Of a stretch of DNA of 10,684 nt, positions 1 to 5,986 are shown in pieces; position 1 is the stretch's first letter; every line of letters begins with the position of its first letter. The stretch lies in NCBI GenBank assembly GCA_903904765.1, contig CAIVEA010000708.1, positions 1 to 10,684 on the forward strand, in the 5' to 3' direction. The translations under genes were made by a program, and so were the position numbers. Source of the DNA: an uncultured Chloroflexota bacterium. Its GTDB lineage: Bacteria; Chloroflexota; Anaerolineae; Aggregatilineales; Phototrophicaceae. The notes beneath the pieces were generated by a model. That model saw only the letters and a program-made list of their open reading frames with translations. It ran no database searches and was not told the DNA's origin.

Positions 1-171
1 CTGATGTCGCCGCAGCAGGGCGCGTCGCCGGCGCAGAAGTCCGTGAGCGACCACATGCGTTCGACAGTGCGCGCGCTGCAGGCGATCGAGAAGGTGCAGA
101 GCGCCGTCGGCGGCGCCGGCAGCGACTCCGGCGCGGACTTCGAGCAGCGTCACCAGCGTTTCGCGGCGTGA
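1..171 (+). other. Possible fragment of a foreign coding sequence at the window edge
   Basis: Frame 1 on the plus strand is open from base 1 to a TGA at 169-171. From base 1 to 135 it has a strongly coding-like codon pattern: by my count 43 of 45 third positions are G or C, while first and second positions are much less biased. The translation includes the helix-like stretch VRALQAIEKVQSA. I count about 72% GC here, against about 60% in the rest of the window. It overlaps antisense to the membrane gene, whose family similarity ends at base 127. I do not recognise the protein. The 3' part (136-171) is simply the antisense of the membrane gene, so the real coding piece probably ends near base 135. 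Confidence 0.4.
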
Positions 172-645
172 GAAGGCACTGTACATGGTGGGCAAATACG
201 AGAGCAGCAGCGCCACGATGCCTAACCCCAGCGTGGCCTCCGTGAACTCCAGAATCGTCACCGGCAGCGTGTCCACCGTGAAAAAACCGAGCGTGAACAC
301 CGACGACCCACTGACTTTGAGTGCATCATACAGCGGTTGCACCCCTACGGCCTCGTACATGAGCATATAGCCAATGATAATCAATATCAGCCACGCAATC
401 GGCAGCGACAGTAAGCTGATGGGCGCATACAATGCCATGATGCGGTCACGCTCCAGATAGGTTTGCGCTTTGCGGGCGCGCATCTGGAACAGCGCATTGA
501 TGCTGTGAAACACATAGCGCGTCAGCCGCACCTGATCGCCACGCGGCAGCACCACCGTCCGCACCGCCGCCATCACCGCGTATCCTGCCACCGAAGCGCC
601 CGCCAGAAAAACAATCCCTTTGAGAATGAGTGTCAAAAAATCCAC
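1..645 (-). CDS. Conserved integral membrane protein, ion-channel-like family, 3' end missing or replaced
   Basis: The reading frame starts at GTG 645 (MDFLTLILKG), with GAGGA a few bases upstream, and stays open to base 1. Hydrophobic segments lie at about residues 4-27, 72-98 and 138-152. Between the last two is a stretch, SGSSVFTLGF (residues 112-120), that looks like the pore loop of two-pore-domain potassium channels. The run from TVVLPRGDQVRLTR through YLPTMYSAFSRRE to LLEVRAG (residue 173) matches, as I remember it, a widespread bacterial membrane family often labelled ion-channel or hypothetical. In that family the text after VRAG is typically SPPS-like and goes on for more than 100 residues. 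Here, from base 126 downward, the frame turns into an Arg/Leu/Ala-rich sequence unlike the family. The gene is therefore truncated, frameshifted or joined to foreign sequence near base 127-140. The family call is fairly firm; the molecular function is not known. Confidence 0.7.
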   Translation of the reverse strand, partial: MDFLTLILKGIVFLAGASVAGYAVMAAVRTVVLPRGDQVRLTRYVFHSINALFQMRARKAQTYLERDRIMALYAPISLLSLPIAWLILIIIGYMLMYEAVGVQPLYDALKVSGSSVFTLGFFTVDTLPVTILEFTEATLGLGIVALLLSYLPTMYSAFSRRETLVTLLEVRAGVAAGAADGALHLLDRLQRAHCRTHVVAHGLLRRRRALLRRHQ

Positions 646-768
646 AACGTCCTCTTTCGTCTCCGATAAACTCGGATTTTAAGCGAACCGCCCGCAGGAA
701 ACACCCCAACTTTCCGCTAGTTCGGATGTGAATTATCATGAGAGCAGTATACGCAATCGTGAGGAACT

Positions 769-1950
769 ATGACGACCTTCATTCGCTACGAGGAACTAAC
801 GTGGCCGGAAGTGCCAGACCTCCCGCGTGATTTGCCGCTGATACTCACACTGGGCGATGGCTACGATCTGGAGCGCATCGCCCGCTTGCTGGACGCGCCC
901 ACCCTGCTCATCCTGCCCCCGCTGCCTTACGGCTGGCAGGGCAGCGCCGCCCCGGTGAGTGAACCGATGCTGCGGCGGGTGGTGCAGGCCATCTTCAGCA
1001 CCTTTCTCGAAGTCGGCTTCACCAAACCGTATGTCATCCATGCCGGGCCGGAAGACCTGTTCGACCCCCAATATGCCCATTTGCGGCTGGAACGCAGCAC
1101 CCCGCCCGTATTCACACCGCTGGCCGCCACGCCGCAGCGCGTCATCCTCATTCCCTGCGGCCACACCGAACAGCACGGCTATCACCTGCCACTGAACACC
1201 GATACCGTCATCATCGGCGCGATTGCCAGCGCCGCCGCCGCCGCCGTGCCAGACAAGGCCGAAACGCTGCCCACCCTGCCCTACGGCGTGAGCATGTACC
1301 ACAGCGCCTTCGCGGGGACGACCAACCTCGGCGGGCGAGTGTTCGAGGATTTCCTGATCGAAGTGGCGGATGGGCTAATCGGACGCGGCGCAGACCGTTT
1401 CTACCTGATGAGTGGTCACGGCGGCAATTCGTCCTTCCTGCACAACACAGTGAAATACATCGGAGATCGGCATCATCACGTTTTTGCCGCCACAACCTTC
1501 CTGCACACCTCAGGGCATCTCGGTGCGCCCGCGCTGGAAGCCCTGCGCGGGTCGCCCATCGGCGGCATGGGACACGCCTGCGAACTGGAAACGGCCTATC
1601 TGCTGCACCTGCGCCCGGAACTGTGCAAAATGGAGCGCGTGGTGGACGAGCCGAATTTCATCAGTACGCCCAACTACTACATGGATTGGATTGAAGGCGG
1701 GGCGCTCATCATCACCAGCCAATGGGAGGACGACACGCTCACCGGCGCGTATGGCAGCGGCAGCTATGCCACCGCCGAAAAAGGCGCGGCATGGTTCAAA
1801 GTGGCTGTCGAGGAGAAAGTCGTCCACATCCGCGAGATTCACGAACAAGCGCGGTTGCGGCTGGCACGGCGAGCAGAACAGGCGGCGCAGGGTCTTACGC
1901 CGCAATCCGTCCTCGCCCGCCAAGCATGGAGAGCCTCTAGCGCGGACTAG
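769..1950 (+). CDS. Creatininase-family amidohydrolase with long N-terminal extension
   Basis: This is a 393-residue member of the creatininase / creatinine amidohydrolase family, metal-dependent enzymes that hydrolyse cyclic or linear amides; some relatives (MftE) cleave peptides. The family core begins near residue 125. CGHTEQHGYHLPLNTD (residues 130-145) gives the expected metal ligands E134, H136 and D145. MSGHGGN (214-220) supplies H217, and GHACELE (268-274) the late acidic position. Family members are usually about 240-270 residues, so about 120 N-terminal residues are extra. That extension contains LPPLPYGWQ (49-57) and FTKPYVIHAG (84-93), which parallel LPTLPYGVS (168-175) and ADRFYLMSGHG (208-218) in the core, so it may be a degenerate second copy without metal ligands. 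The ATG is preceded by GAGG four bases upstream. The substrate is unknown. The gene converges on the esterase with a 14-base overlap. Confidence 0.9.
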   Translation: MTTFIRYEELTWPEVPDLPRDLPLILTLGDGYDLERIARLLDAPTLLILPPLPYGWQGSAAPVSEPMLRRVVQAIFSTFLEVGFTKPYVIHAGPEDLFDPQYAHLRLERSTPPVFTPLAATPQRVILIPCGHTEQHGYHLPLNTDTVIIGAIASAAAAAVPDKAETLPTLPYGVSMYHSAFAGTTNLGGRVFEDFLIEVADGLIGRGADRFYLMSGHGGNSSFLHNTVKYIGDRHHHVFAATTFLHTSGHLGAPALEALRGSPIGGMGHACELETAYLLHLRPELCKMERVVDEPNFISTPNYYMDWIEGGALIITSQWEDDTLTGAYGSGSYATAEKGAAWFKVAVEEKVVHIREIHEQARLRLARRAEQAAQGLTPQSVLARQAWRASSAD

Positions 1951-2938
1951 GTTCGAGGCAACTCGGCAGTTGGGTGATGTCCTTCGGCCAGTTACGCCCG
2001 TAAAACGCCAGATATTCCGAAACGTGCGACGACCAGTATTCATCATTGTGGTCGCCAACGGGGTTAATCACGTAGGTGTGCGGAATATTGCGCGTGGTCA
2101 GGTGGCTGGAGAGCAGTTGCAGCCGCACGCCGGACGGGTCTTGTGCGCCGTTATCCAGATACAGTTGCAATCCAGCATCCGGCAGCAGCGACGAGTTCAG
2201 AGCCAGTTCCAGCGGATTGAACGGCGCGGGGACGGCGCTCAAATCCTCGGTCATATAGGCGCTGTGGCCGCCCAGAACGCCGAACAAATCAGGATGGCGC
2301 AGGCCGATGCTGTACGCCCAGAAACCGCCGCGTGAAATCCCGCCCAGAGCGCGGTGATCGCGGTTGCTCCATGTGCAGAAATCACGGTCAACGGCGGGTA
2401 TAAATTCGTTCAGCAGCACCGTCTCGAAAGACGGGTCGGGCGGGAAGATGTTATCGTTGCCAATCGTGCCGAAGTAGGGCATCACCAGAATCATCGGCGG
2501 CAGCACATTCAACCGGAAACCTTGATCGAGCGCAATCGTCGCGCCGATCTTCTCCCACTGGTCTTCGCGTTCTCCCGAAGCATGCAGCAGGAAGGCCACC
2601 GGATAGCGGCGCTGCGCCTGCTGGTAACAGGGCGGCACATACACGCGGTAGCGCAGGGTTTCGCCCGCCACCGTGCTGCGGAAGCTGTCGAAACGGAAAA
2701 TCTGCCCGCTTTCCTCATCACACGGGAACGGGGTTGCCGACGGCTCCAGCGCGGGGGTACTGGTCGGGATGGGCGTGTTGGTAGCAGCAGGTGTAGCTGT
2801 CGGCAGCGGTGTGGCACTGGGGACAGCCGTCACCACGATCACCTGCGGCGTGGGCGCGGGCGCTAATGGGTCACACGCGGTCAGCAGCAAGCCGATGCAC
2901 AGGACAAACAGGGTAATGAGTGGTTTCTTTTGGGTCAT
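1937..2938 (-). CDS. Secreted lipoprotein esterase (putative esterase / esterase D-like alpha/beta hydrolase)
   Basis: This 333-residue protein starts with a lipoprotein signal: basic MTQKK, a hydrophobic core, and the lipobox LLTAC with Cys22 as the lipidation site. Residues 23-72 are a low-complexity Pro/Thr/Ala linker, a style common in Chloroflexota surface proteins, probably tethering the enzyme off the membrane. The hydrolase domain starts around residue 78. It resembles the putative esterase family (PF00756: enterochelin esterase, esterase D, mycolyltransferases), with LRYRVYVPPCY near 95-105. The nucleophile elbow is GGISRGG (199-205), with Ser202. Asp262 or Asp267 in YLDNGAQDP and His297 in GDHNDEYW are the likely remaining triad members. 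The natural ester is unknown; feruloyl or acetyl esters of polysaccharides are possible. The gene is divergent from the HAD gene (47-base gap) and overlaps the creatininase gene tail to tail. Confidence 0.88.
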   Translation of the reverse strand: MTQKKPLITLFVLCIGLLLTACDPLAPAPTPQVIVVTAVPSATPLPTATPAATNTPIPTSTPALEPSATPFPCDEESGQIFRFDSFRSTVAGETLRYRVYVPPCYQQAQRRYPVAFLLHASGEREDQWEKIGATIALDQGFRLNVLPPMILVMPYFGTIGNDNIFPPDPSFETVLLNEFIPAVDRDFCTWSNRDHRALGGISRGGFWAYSIGLRHPDLFGVLGGHSAYMTEDLSAVPAPFNPLELALNSSLLPDAGLQLYLDNGAQDPSGVRLQLLSSHLTTRNIPHTYVINPVGDHNDEYWSSHVSEYLAFYGRNWPKDITQLPSCLEPSPR

Positions 2939-2942
2939 ACCG

Positions 2943-2951
2943 TGCTATGAT
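2943..2951 (+). promoter_or_regulatory. Candidate extended -10 promoter for the HAD gene
   Basis: TGCTATGAT is a near-perfect extended -10 element (TGnTATAAT) in the 47-base gap between the divergent esterase and HAD genes. I see no good -35, which extended -10 promoters can do without. Initiation near base 2958 would leave a leader of under 30 bases before ATG 2986. Confidence 0.4.
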
Positions 2952-2985
2952 AGCGGGGTTTCCGTCAACCAACAACCATTTCGAG

Positions 2986-3660
2986 ATGAATTTGGAACTC
3001 CACGCACTCATTTTTGATCTGGATGGCGTGATTGTCCACACGCCCGAAATCCACCGCCAATCATGGCTGCAACTAGCCGACGAACTCCAAGTCCCCTTCA
3101 CCCAAGATCAGCACTACCGGATGCAGGGTTTGGTGCGCCGCGCCAGCCTAGAAGTGTTCCTGAATGGCGCGGAAATCAGTGATGAACTGGCGCAGCAGTA
3201 CATGGATCGCAAAAACTCGTTTTTCGTGGAACTCCTGCGCGACCTGAAACCGGACGCGGTATGCCCCGGCATCGTCCCCCTCATCAGCGAAGCGCGTGCT
3301 GCTGGCCTGAAGGTGGCGTTAGGATCATCCAGCCAGAACGCCCGCAACGTGCTGGCGGCGCTGCAACTACTCCCGCTGTTCGATGTGGTGGCGGACGGCA
3401 AGACCGTATCGCGCAACAAACCCGCGCCGGATATTTTCCTGTGGGTGGCGCAGCAACTGGGCATCACGCCCGTGCAGGCCGCTGTGTTCGAGGACTCGCA
3501 GGCGGGGTTGCAGGCCGCGCTGACGGGCGGTTTCTGGACAGTGGGCATTGGCGGGGAGCATGGGCCGGGGGCGCATATCGAAGTTTCCACCTTAGCGGGA
3601 TTCACGCTGGCGGCCTTACGGGAGCAAATTCAAAATTCCCATGCTAAGAGCGAAAAATGA
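2986..3660 (+). CDS. HAD-superfamily hydrolase, beta-phosphoglucomutase-like
   Basis: This is a 224-residue HAD-superfamily phosphatase/phosphomutase of the beta-phosphoglucomutase-like subgroup. Motif I is FDLDGV (residues 10-15) with nucleophile Asp11 and acid/base Asp13. Motif II is the Ser in LGSSS (about 114), motif III is Lys145 in NKPAPDIF, and motif IV is FEDSQAG (168-174). The cap-domain signature GLVRRASLEVFL (48-59) resembles the substrate-binding GxxRxxSL of beta-phosphoglucomutase, so interconversion of glucose-1-phosphate and glucose-6-phosphate is plausible. Other members are simple sugar phosphatases, so the substrate is not settled. I chose ATG 2986 over the upstream in-frame ATG 2920 because family proteins begin a few residues before the DLDG motif and because 2920 lies inside the esterase gene. 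The Shine-Dalgarno sequence is weak. The tRNA-Gly promoter begins right after the stop codon. Confidence 0.85.
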   Translation: MNLELHALIFDLDGVIVHTPEIHRQSWLQLADELQVPFTQDQHYRMQGLVRRASLEVFLNGAEISDELAQQYMDRKNSFFVELLRDLKPDAVCPGIVPLISEARAAGLKVALGSSSQNARNVLAALQLLPLFDVVADGKTVSRNKPAPDIFLWVAQQLGITPVQAAVFEDSQAGLQAALTGGFWTVGIGGEHGPGAHIEVSTLAGFTLAALREQIQNSHAKSEK

Positions 3661-3663
3661 CCC

Positions 3664-3692
3664 TTGAAAAGGGTTTGGGGGCTTGCTATAGT
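3664..3692 (+). promoter_or_regulatory. Promoter of the tRNA-Gly gene
   Basis: TTGAAA (3664-3669) and TATAGT (3687-3692) are separated by exactly 17 bases, and the -10 also carries the TGn extension (TGC). Predicted initiation near 3699 is a few bases before the mature tRNA 5' end at 3703. The -35 lies in a small palindrome, CCCTT-GAA-AAGGG (3661-3673), just after the HAD stop codon. Confidence 0.78.
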
Positions 3693-3702
3693 TTAGGGGT
3701 AT

Positions 3703-3774
3703 GCGGGCGTAATTCAGCGGTAGAATGCTTCCTTGCCAAGGAAGATGTCACGAGTTCGAATCTCGTCGCCCGCT
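3703..3774 (+). tRNA. tRNA-Gly (anticodon GCC)
   Basis: A complete 72-base cloverleaf folds by eye. The acceptor stem pairs GCGGGCG with CGCCCGC, the D stem ATTC with GAAT, the anticodon stem CTTCC with GGAAG around the loop TTGCCAA (anticodon GCC), and the T stem ACGAG with CTCGT around TTCGAAT. The variable loop is ATGTC and the discriminator base is T. The 3' CCA is not encoded, so it must be added after transcription. It reads glycine codons GGC and GGU. Confidence 0.97.
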
Positions 3775-3778
3775 CAGC

Positions 3779-3808
3779 AAAACTCCAGTCAAACGACTGG
3801 AGTTTTTT
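3779..3808. terminator. Bidirectional intrinsic terminator between tRNA-Gly and the ABC exporter gene
   Basis: A 12-bp perfect stem, AAAACTCCAGTC (3779-3790) with GACTGGAGTTTT (3795-3806), closes an AAAC loop. On the plus strand it is followed by a run of six T (3803-3808), four bases after the tRNA 3' end. The A-tract on the other flank supplies a T-run for transcripts from the minus strand, so it also serves the ABC gene, which stops at 3824. Confidence 0.87.
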
Positions 3809-3823
3809 GTTGCCGAAAACCGT

Positions 3824-5581
3824 TTAGAGGCGCAGTTGAAAGTTATAGAGCCGCGCATACAAGCCATTCTGCGCCAACAGCTCATCATGGGTCCCCTGTT
3901 CATCAATCCCATTCTCGGTCAGCACCAGAATCCGCTGTGCATGGCGAACCGTTGAGAGCCGATGTGCGATGACCAGCACGGTGCGATTGACAAAGAGCGA
4001 CTCCATAGCCTCCTGAACCGCCTTTTCACTTTGGTTGTCCAGCGCGCTCGTCGCCTCATCAAGGATGATAATGGGCGGATCTTTAAGAAACACACGGGCG
4101 ATGCTCAATCGTTGTTTCTGCCCGCCGGAGAGCTTGATACCCCGCTGACCAACATCTGTTGCATACCCCTCCGGCAACGCCATGATGAATTCATGAGCAT
4201 GGGCGCGGCGGGCGGCCTCCACAATATCATCATCCGTCGCATCTGGTTTCCCGTAGCGAATGTTATCCGCGATACTGCCTGCAAACAGATATGTCTCCTG
4301 CTGAACCACCCCGATATGGTTTCGCAGCGCGCGCTGGCGAAGTTGCCGGACATCCTGCCCATCAAGCAAAATTTGCCCTTCGGTCACTTCATAGAAGCGT
4401 GGAATCAAGGTGCATAGCGTTGTCTTGCCAACCCCGGAACTGCCCACCAGCGCAACATACTCCCCCGCCCTAATCGAAATAGACAACTCCTTCAACACGC
4501 ACTCGTGGTCATCGCGGTAGCGAAAGCTGACGTTCCGAAATTCGATATGGCCTTGAACGTGCTTCAGGTCAACTGCGTGGGGCGCATCCTGAATATCGGG
4601 TTCAATCTCCATAATCTCAATAAATCGGTTGAATCCCGTAATCCCTTCCTGATACAACCGTGCCAGATTGACGGTTCTATGAATCGGCTCCATCAAACTG
4701 CCGACATACAGCGAAAAAGTGAGCACATCCGTCAGATTGAGGGCATTCAGCATAATGCCCGCGCCGCCCAGCACAATCACCGTGATGGTAAACAGGTGGA
4801 CAAAGACTTCCATGCCGTTGTAGAAGAACGTCTCGCTTTTGTAGCCTGCCAGACGACTGGCGACAAATTGTTCGTTCTGGCGGACGAATTTCTGCTGCTC
4901 AAGTGCCTCATTTGTGAACGCCTTGACAACCCGGATTCCAGCCAGCGTATCTTCCACCTGTGCATTCACATCCCCGATACGAGCGCGACTACGCATCAGC
5001 GCCGTGTTCATCCTACGATTGAAGTACAGCGCATAAACCGTCATCAGCGGCATGAACAAGAAAATGATGATCGTCAACGGCACATTGATCGTCATCAAGA
5101 TGATGAACGCGCCCGCAAACTTCAGCACTGCAATCGTCAGATCTTCGGGGCCATGATGACAAAGTTCGGAGATTGCGAACAGATCATTGGTGATGCGCGA
5201 CATCAACTGTCCGGTGCGTTGTTCATCGTAGAAAGCGAACGACAGCTTTTGACAATGGGCGAACAGATCGGAACGCATATCACTTTCCATTAATGCACCC
5301 ATGCCGTGACCGCGATAGTCCACAAACATATTGCACACCGCCTGAATCCCGACCAGCGCCAGCATCACCACGCCCACCATCATGATCTGCGCGAATGTAT
5401 CCGCCGTCTTTTGCTGGAGCACATTTTGCGTCACATAACGGGCGCACAAAGGCAGTAGCAGTGCCGTCCCCGCCACCACCAGAGCACAGAACAGATCAGC
5501 TGCCAGCAGTTTCCGATACGGCTTGTAATACGACAAAAATATCTTCAGGCGAAGAGGAACACGAAAGGAAAAACCAGTCAT
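3824..5581 (-). CDS. ABC exporter half-transporter (fused TMD-NBD, MsbA/multidrug-like)
   Basis: This 585-residue protein has an N-terminal exporter-type transmembrane domain (about residues 1-320, six helices) fused to an ATPase domain (about 340-585). Such half-transporters dimerise in the inner membrane to export lipids, drugs or peptides. The ATPase motifs are all intact: Walker A GSSGVGKTT (380-388, Lys386), Q-loop Gln428 in VVQQETYLF, signature LSGGQ (484-488), Walker B IIILDE (504-509, catalytic Glu509), D-loop SALD and switch His540 in VIAHRLSTV. The coupling stretch SFAFYDEQRTGQLMSRITND (114-133) is typical of MsbA/YheI-type exporters. There is no partner half-transporter next to it, so a homodimer is likely. 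The ATG is preceded by AAAGG about ten bases upstream. The gene sits behind an unusually long leader with a short ORF and ends just before a shared terminator. The substrate is unknown. Confidence 0.93.
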   Translation of the reverse strand: MTGFSFRVPLRLKIFLSYYKPYRKLLAADLFCALVVAGTALLLPLCARYVTQNVLQQKTADTFAQIMMVGVVMLALVGIQAVCNMFVDYRGHGMGALMESDMRSDLFAHCQKLSFAFYDEQRTGQLMSRITNDLFAISELCHHGPEDLTIAVLKFAGAFIILMTINVPLTIIIFLFMPLMTVYALYFNRRMNTALMRSRARIGDVNAQVEDTLAGIRVVKAFTNEALEQQKFVRQNEQFVASRLAGYKSETFFYNGMEVFVHLFTITVIVLGGAGIMLNALNLTDVLTFSLYVGSLMEPIHRTVNLARLYQEGITGFNRFIEIMEIEPDIQDAPHAVDLKHVQGHIEFRNVSFRYRDDHECVLKELSISIRAGEYVALVGSSGVGKTTLCTLIPRFYEVTEGQILLDGQDVRQLRQRALRNHIGVVQQETYLFAGSIADNIRYGKPDATDDDIVEAARRAHAHEFIMALPEGYATDVGQRGIKLSGGQKQRLSIARVFLKDPPIIILDEATSALDNQSEKAVQEAMESLFVNRTVLVIAHRLSTVRHAQRILVLTENGIDEQGTHDELLAQNGLYARLYNFQLRL

Positions 5582-5799
5582 GTGTGATAAACCTTTGGCG
5601 ATTGCAGAACATAAGCGTAATTAGCGGAATCGCGTGCTATCGGTTGTCACTTGGAGACAACTCGAATAGACGCTACCTACAGACCGGCAGGGAGACGGGG
5701 AAAATCAGGCGGTAAACCTCAAACGACTCACACAATCCATTTCATCGAGCCGAACCGGGTTGCCCCGGAAGGGACACGAGGGGACATGACCCACTTGAA
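5582..5799 (-). promoter_or_regulatory. Long untranslated leader of the ABC exporter gene
   Basis: About 218 bases separate the short ORF at 5862-5800 from the ABC start codon, with no credible full-size gene on either strand. On the minus strand I see two small hairpins: CCGGG-GCAA-CCCGG (5768-5755), with a GNRA tetraloop, and GTTGTC-TCCAAGT-GACAAC (5661-5643). A second 19-codon ORF (5787-5728) has no good ribosome site. I find no T-run after either hairpin, so a classical Rho-independent attenuator is not shown. The role is open. Confidence 0.35.
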
Positions 5800-5862
5800 T
5801 TATACGAACACCAGCATCCCATCACCTGCGGTAACGTATGTTGTGAGGTGTGTGCTGTGCAT
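5800..5862 (-). CDS. Possible leader peptide upstream of the ABC exporter (20 codons)
   Basis: MHSTHLTTYVTAGDGMLVFV is preceded by AAAGGAGG (5876-5869) at six bases' spacing, the strongest Shine-Dalgarno sequence in the window. It lies about 50 bases downstream of a TATAAT box and is read in the same direction as the ABC exporter gene that begins 218 bases later. This arrangement resembles translated leaders that control multidrug ABC genes, such as bmrB before bmrCD in Bacillus subtilis. No similarity to a known leader peptide is claimed. It could also be a chance ORF, or a small gene of its own. Confidence 0.4.
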   Translation of the reverse strand: MHSTHLTTYVTAGDGMLVFV

Positions 5863-5895
5863 CAGTTGCCTCCTTTGATGAAATGACGGCGCGAT

Positions 5896-5912
5896 ATGTA
5901 CAACAAATACAT
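5896..5912. promoter_or_regulatory. Candidate operator-like inverted repeat
   Basis: ATGTA-CAACAAA-TACAT is a 5-bp inverted repeat that sits immediately downstream of the predicted transcription start of the ABC leader. Repressor sites are often found there. The arms are short, so chance is quite possible. Confidence 0.25.
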
Positions 5913-5920
5913 CACTGCAC

Positions 5921-5940
5921 ATTATAAAAAAACAGGCGCA
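5921..5940 (-). promoter_or_regulatory. Candidate promoter for the leader ORF and ABC exporter
   Basis: On the minus strand a perfect TATAAT (5926-5921) is preceded by a T-tract and by TGTTTGAAC-type sequence. TTGAAC lies only 14 bases upstream; the overlapping TGTTTG gives 17 bases. Initiation would be near 5914, about 50 bases before the short ORF. Confidence 0.5.
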
Positions 5941-5971
5941 GTTCAAACAGGGCGCTCATTGCAGAACGCCC
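5926..5971 (-). terminator. Weak terminator-like structure after mtnK
   Basis: On the minus strand GGGCG (5971-5967) can pair with CGCCC (5954-5950) around a 12-base loop, beginning 15 bases after the mtnK stop. The only T-run (seven T, 5932-5926) is about 18 bases further on and overlaps the next promoter. Termination here is probably incomplete, so some mtnK transcripts may read into the ABC leader. Confidence 0.28.
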
Positions 5972-5986
5972 ATCCGTTCACCGCCG

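Noticed and set aside
1484..2335. A 283-codon open frame on the plus strand overlapping the creatininase and esterase genes
   Set aside because: It is a shadow frame of both genes. Its translation is Arg/Pro/Trp-rich without family motifs, while both overlapped genes have intact catalytic motifs.
2920..2985. The upstream ATG 2920 as the start of the HAD hydrolase
   Set aside because: It lies inside the divergent esterase coding region and upstream of the likely promoter. The extra 22 residues do not belong to the HAD fold.
3661..3673. CCCTT-GAA-AAGGG hairpin as a terminator for the HAD gene
   Set aside because: The stem is five base pairs with only three T after it, and it coincides with the -35 of the tRNA promoter.
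4505..5293. A 262-codon open frame antisense to the ABC exporter
   Set aside because: It is His/Gln-rich with no recognisable motif. The opposite strand encodes a complete exporter transmembrane domain here.
5651..5878. A 75-codon open frame on the plus strand in the exporter leader
   Set aside because: It has no ribosome site or family resemblance, and its start is not ATG. The region reads better as a minus-strand leader.
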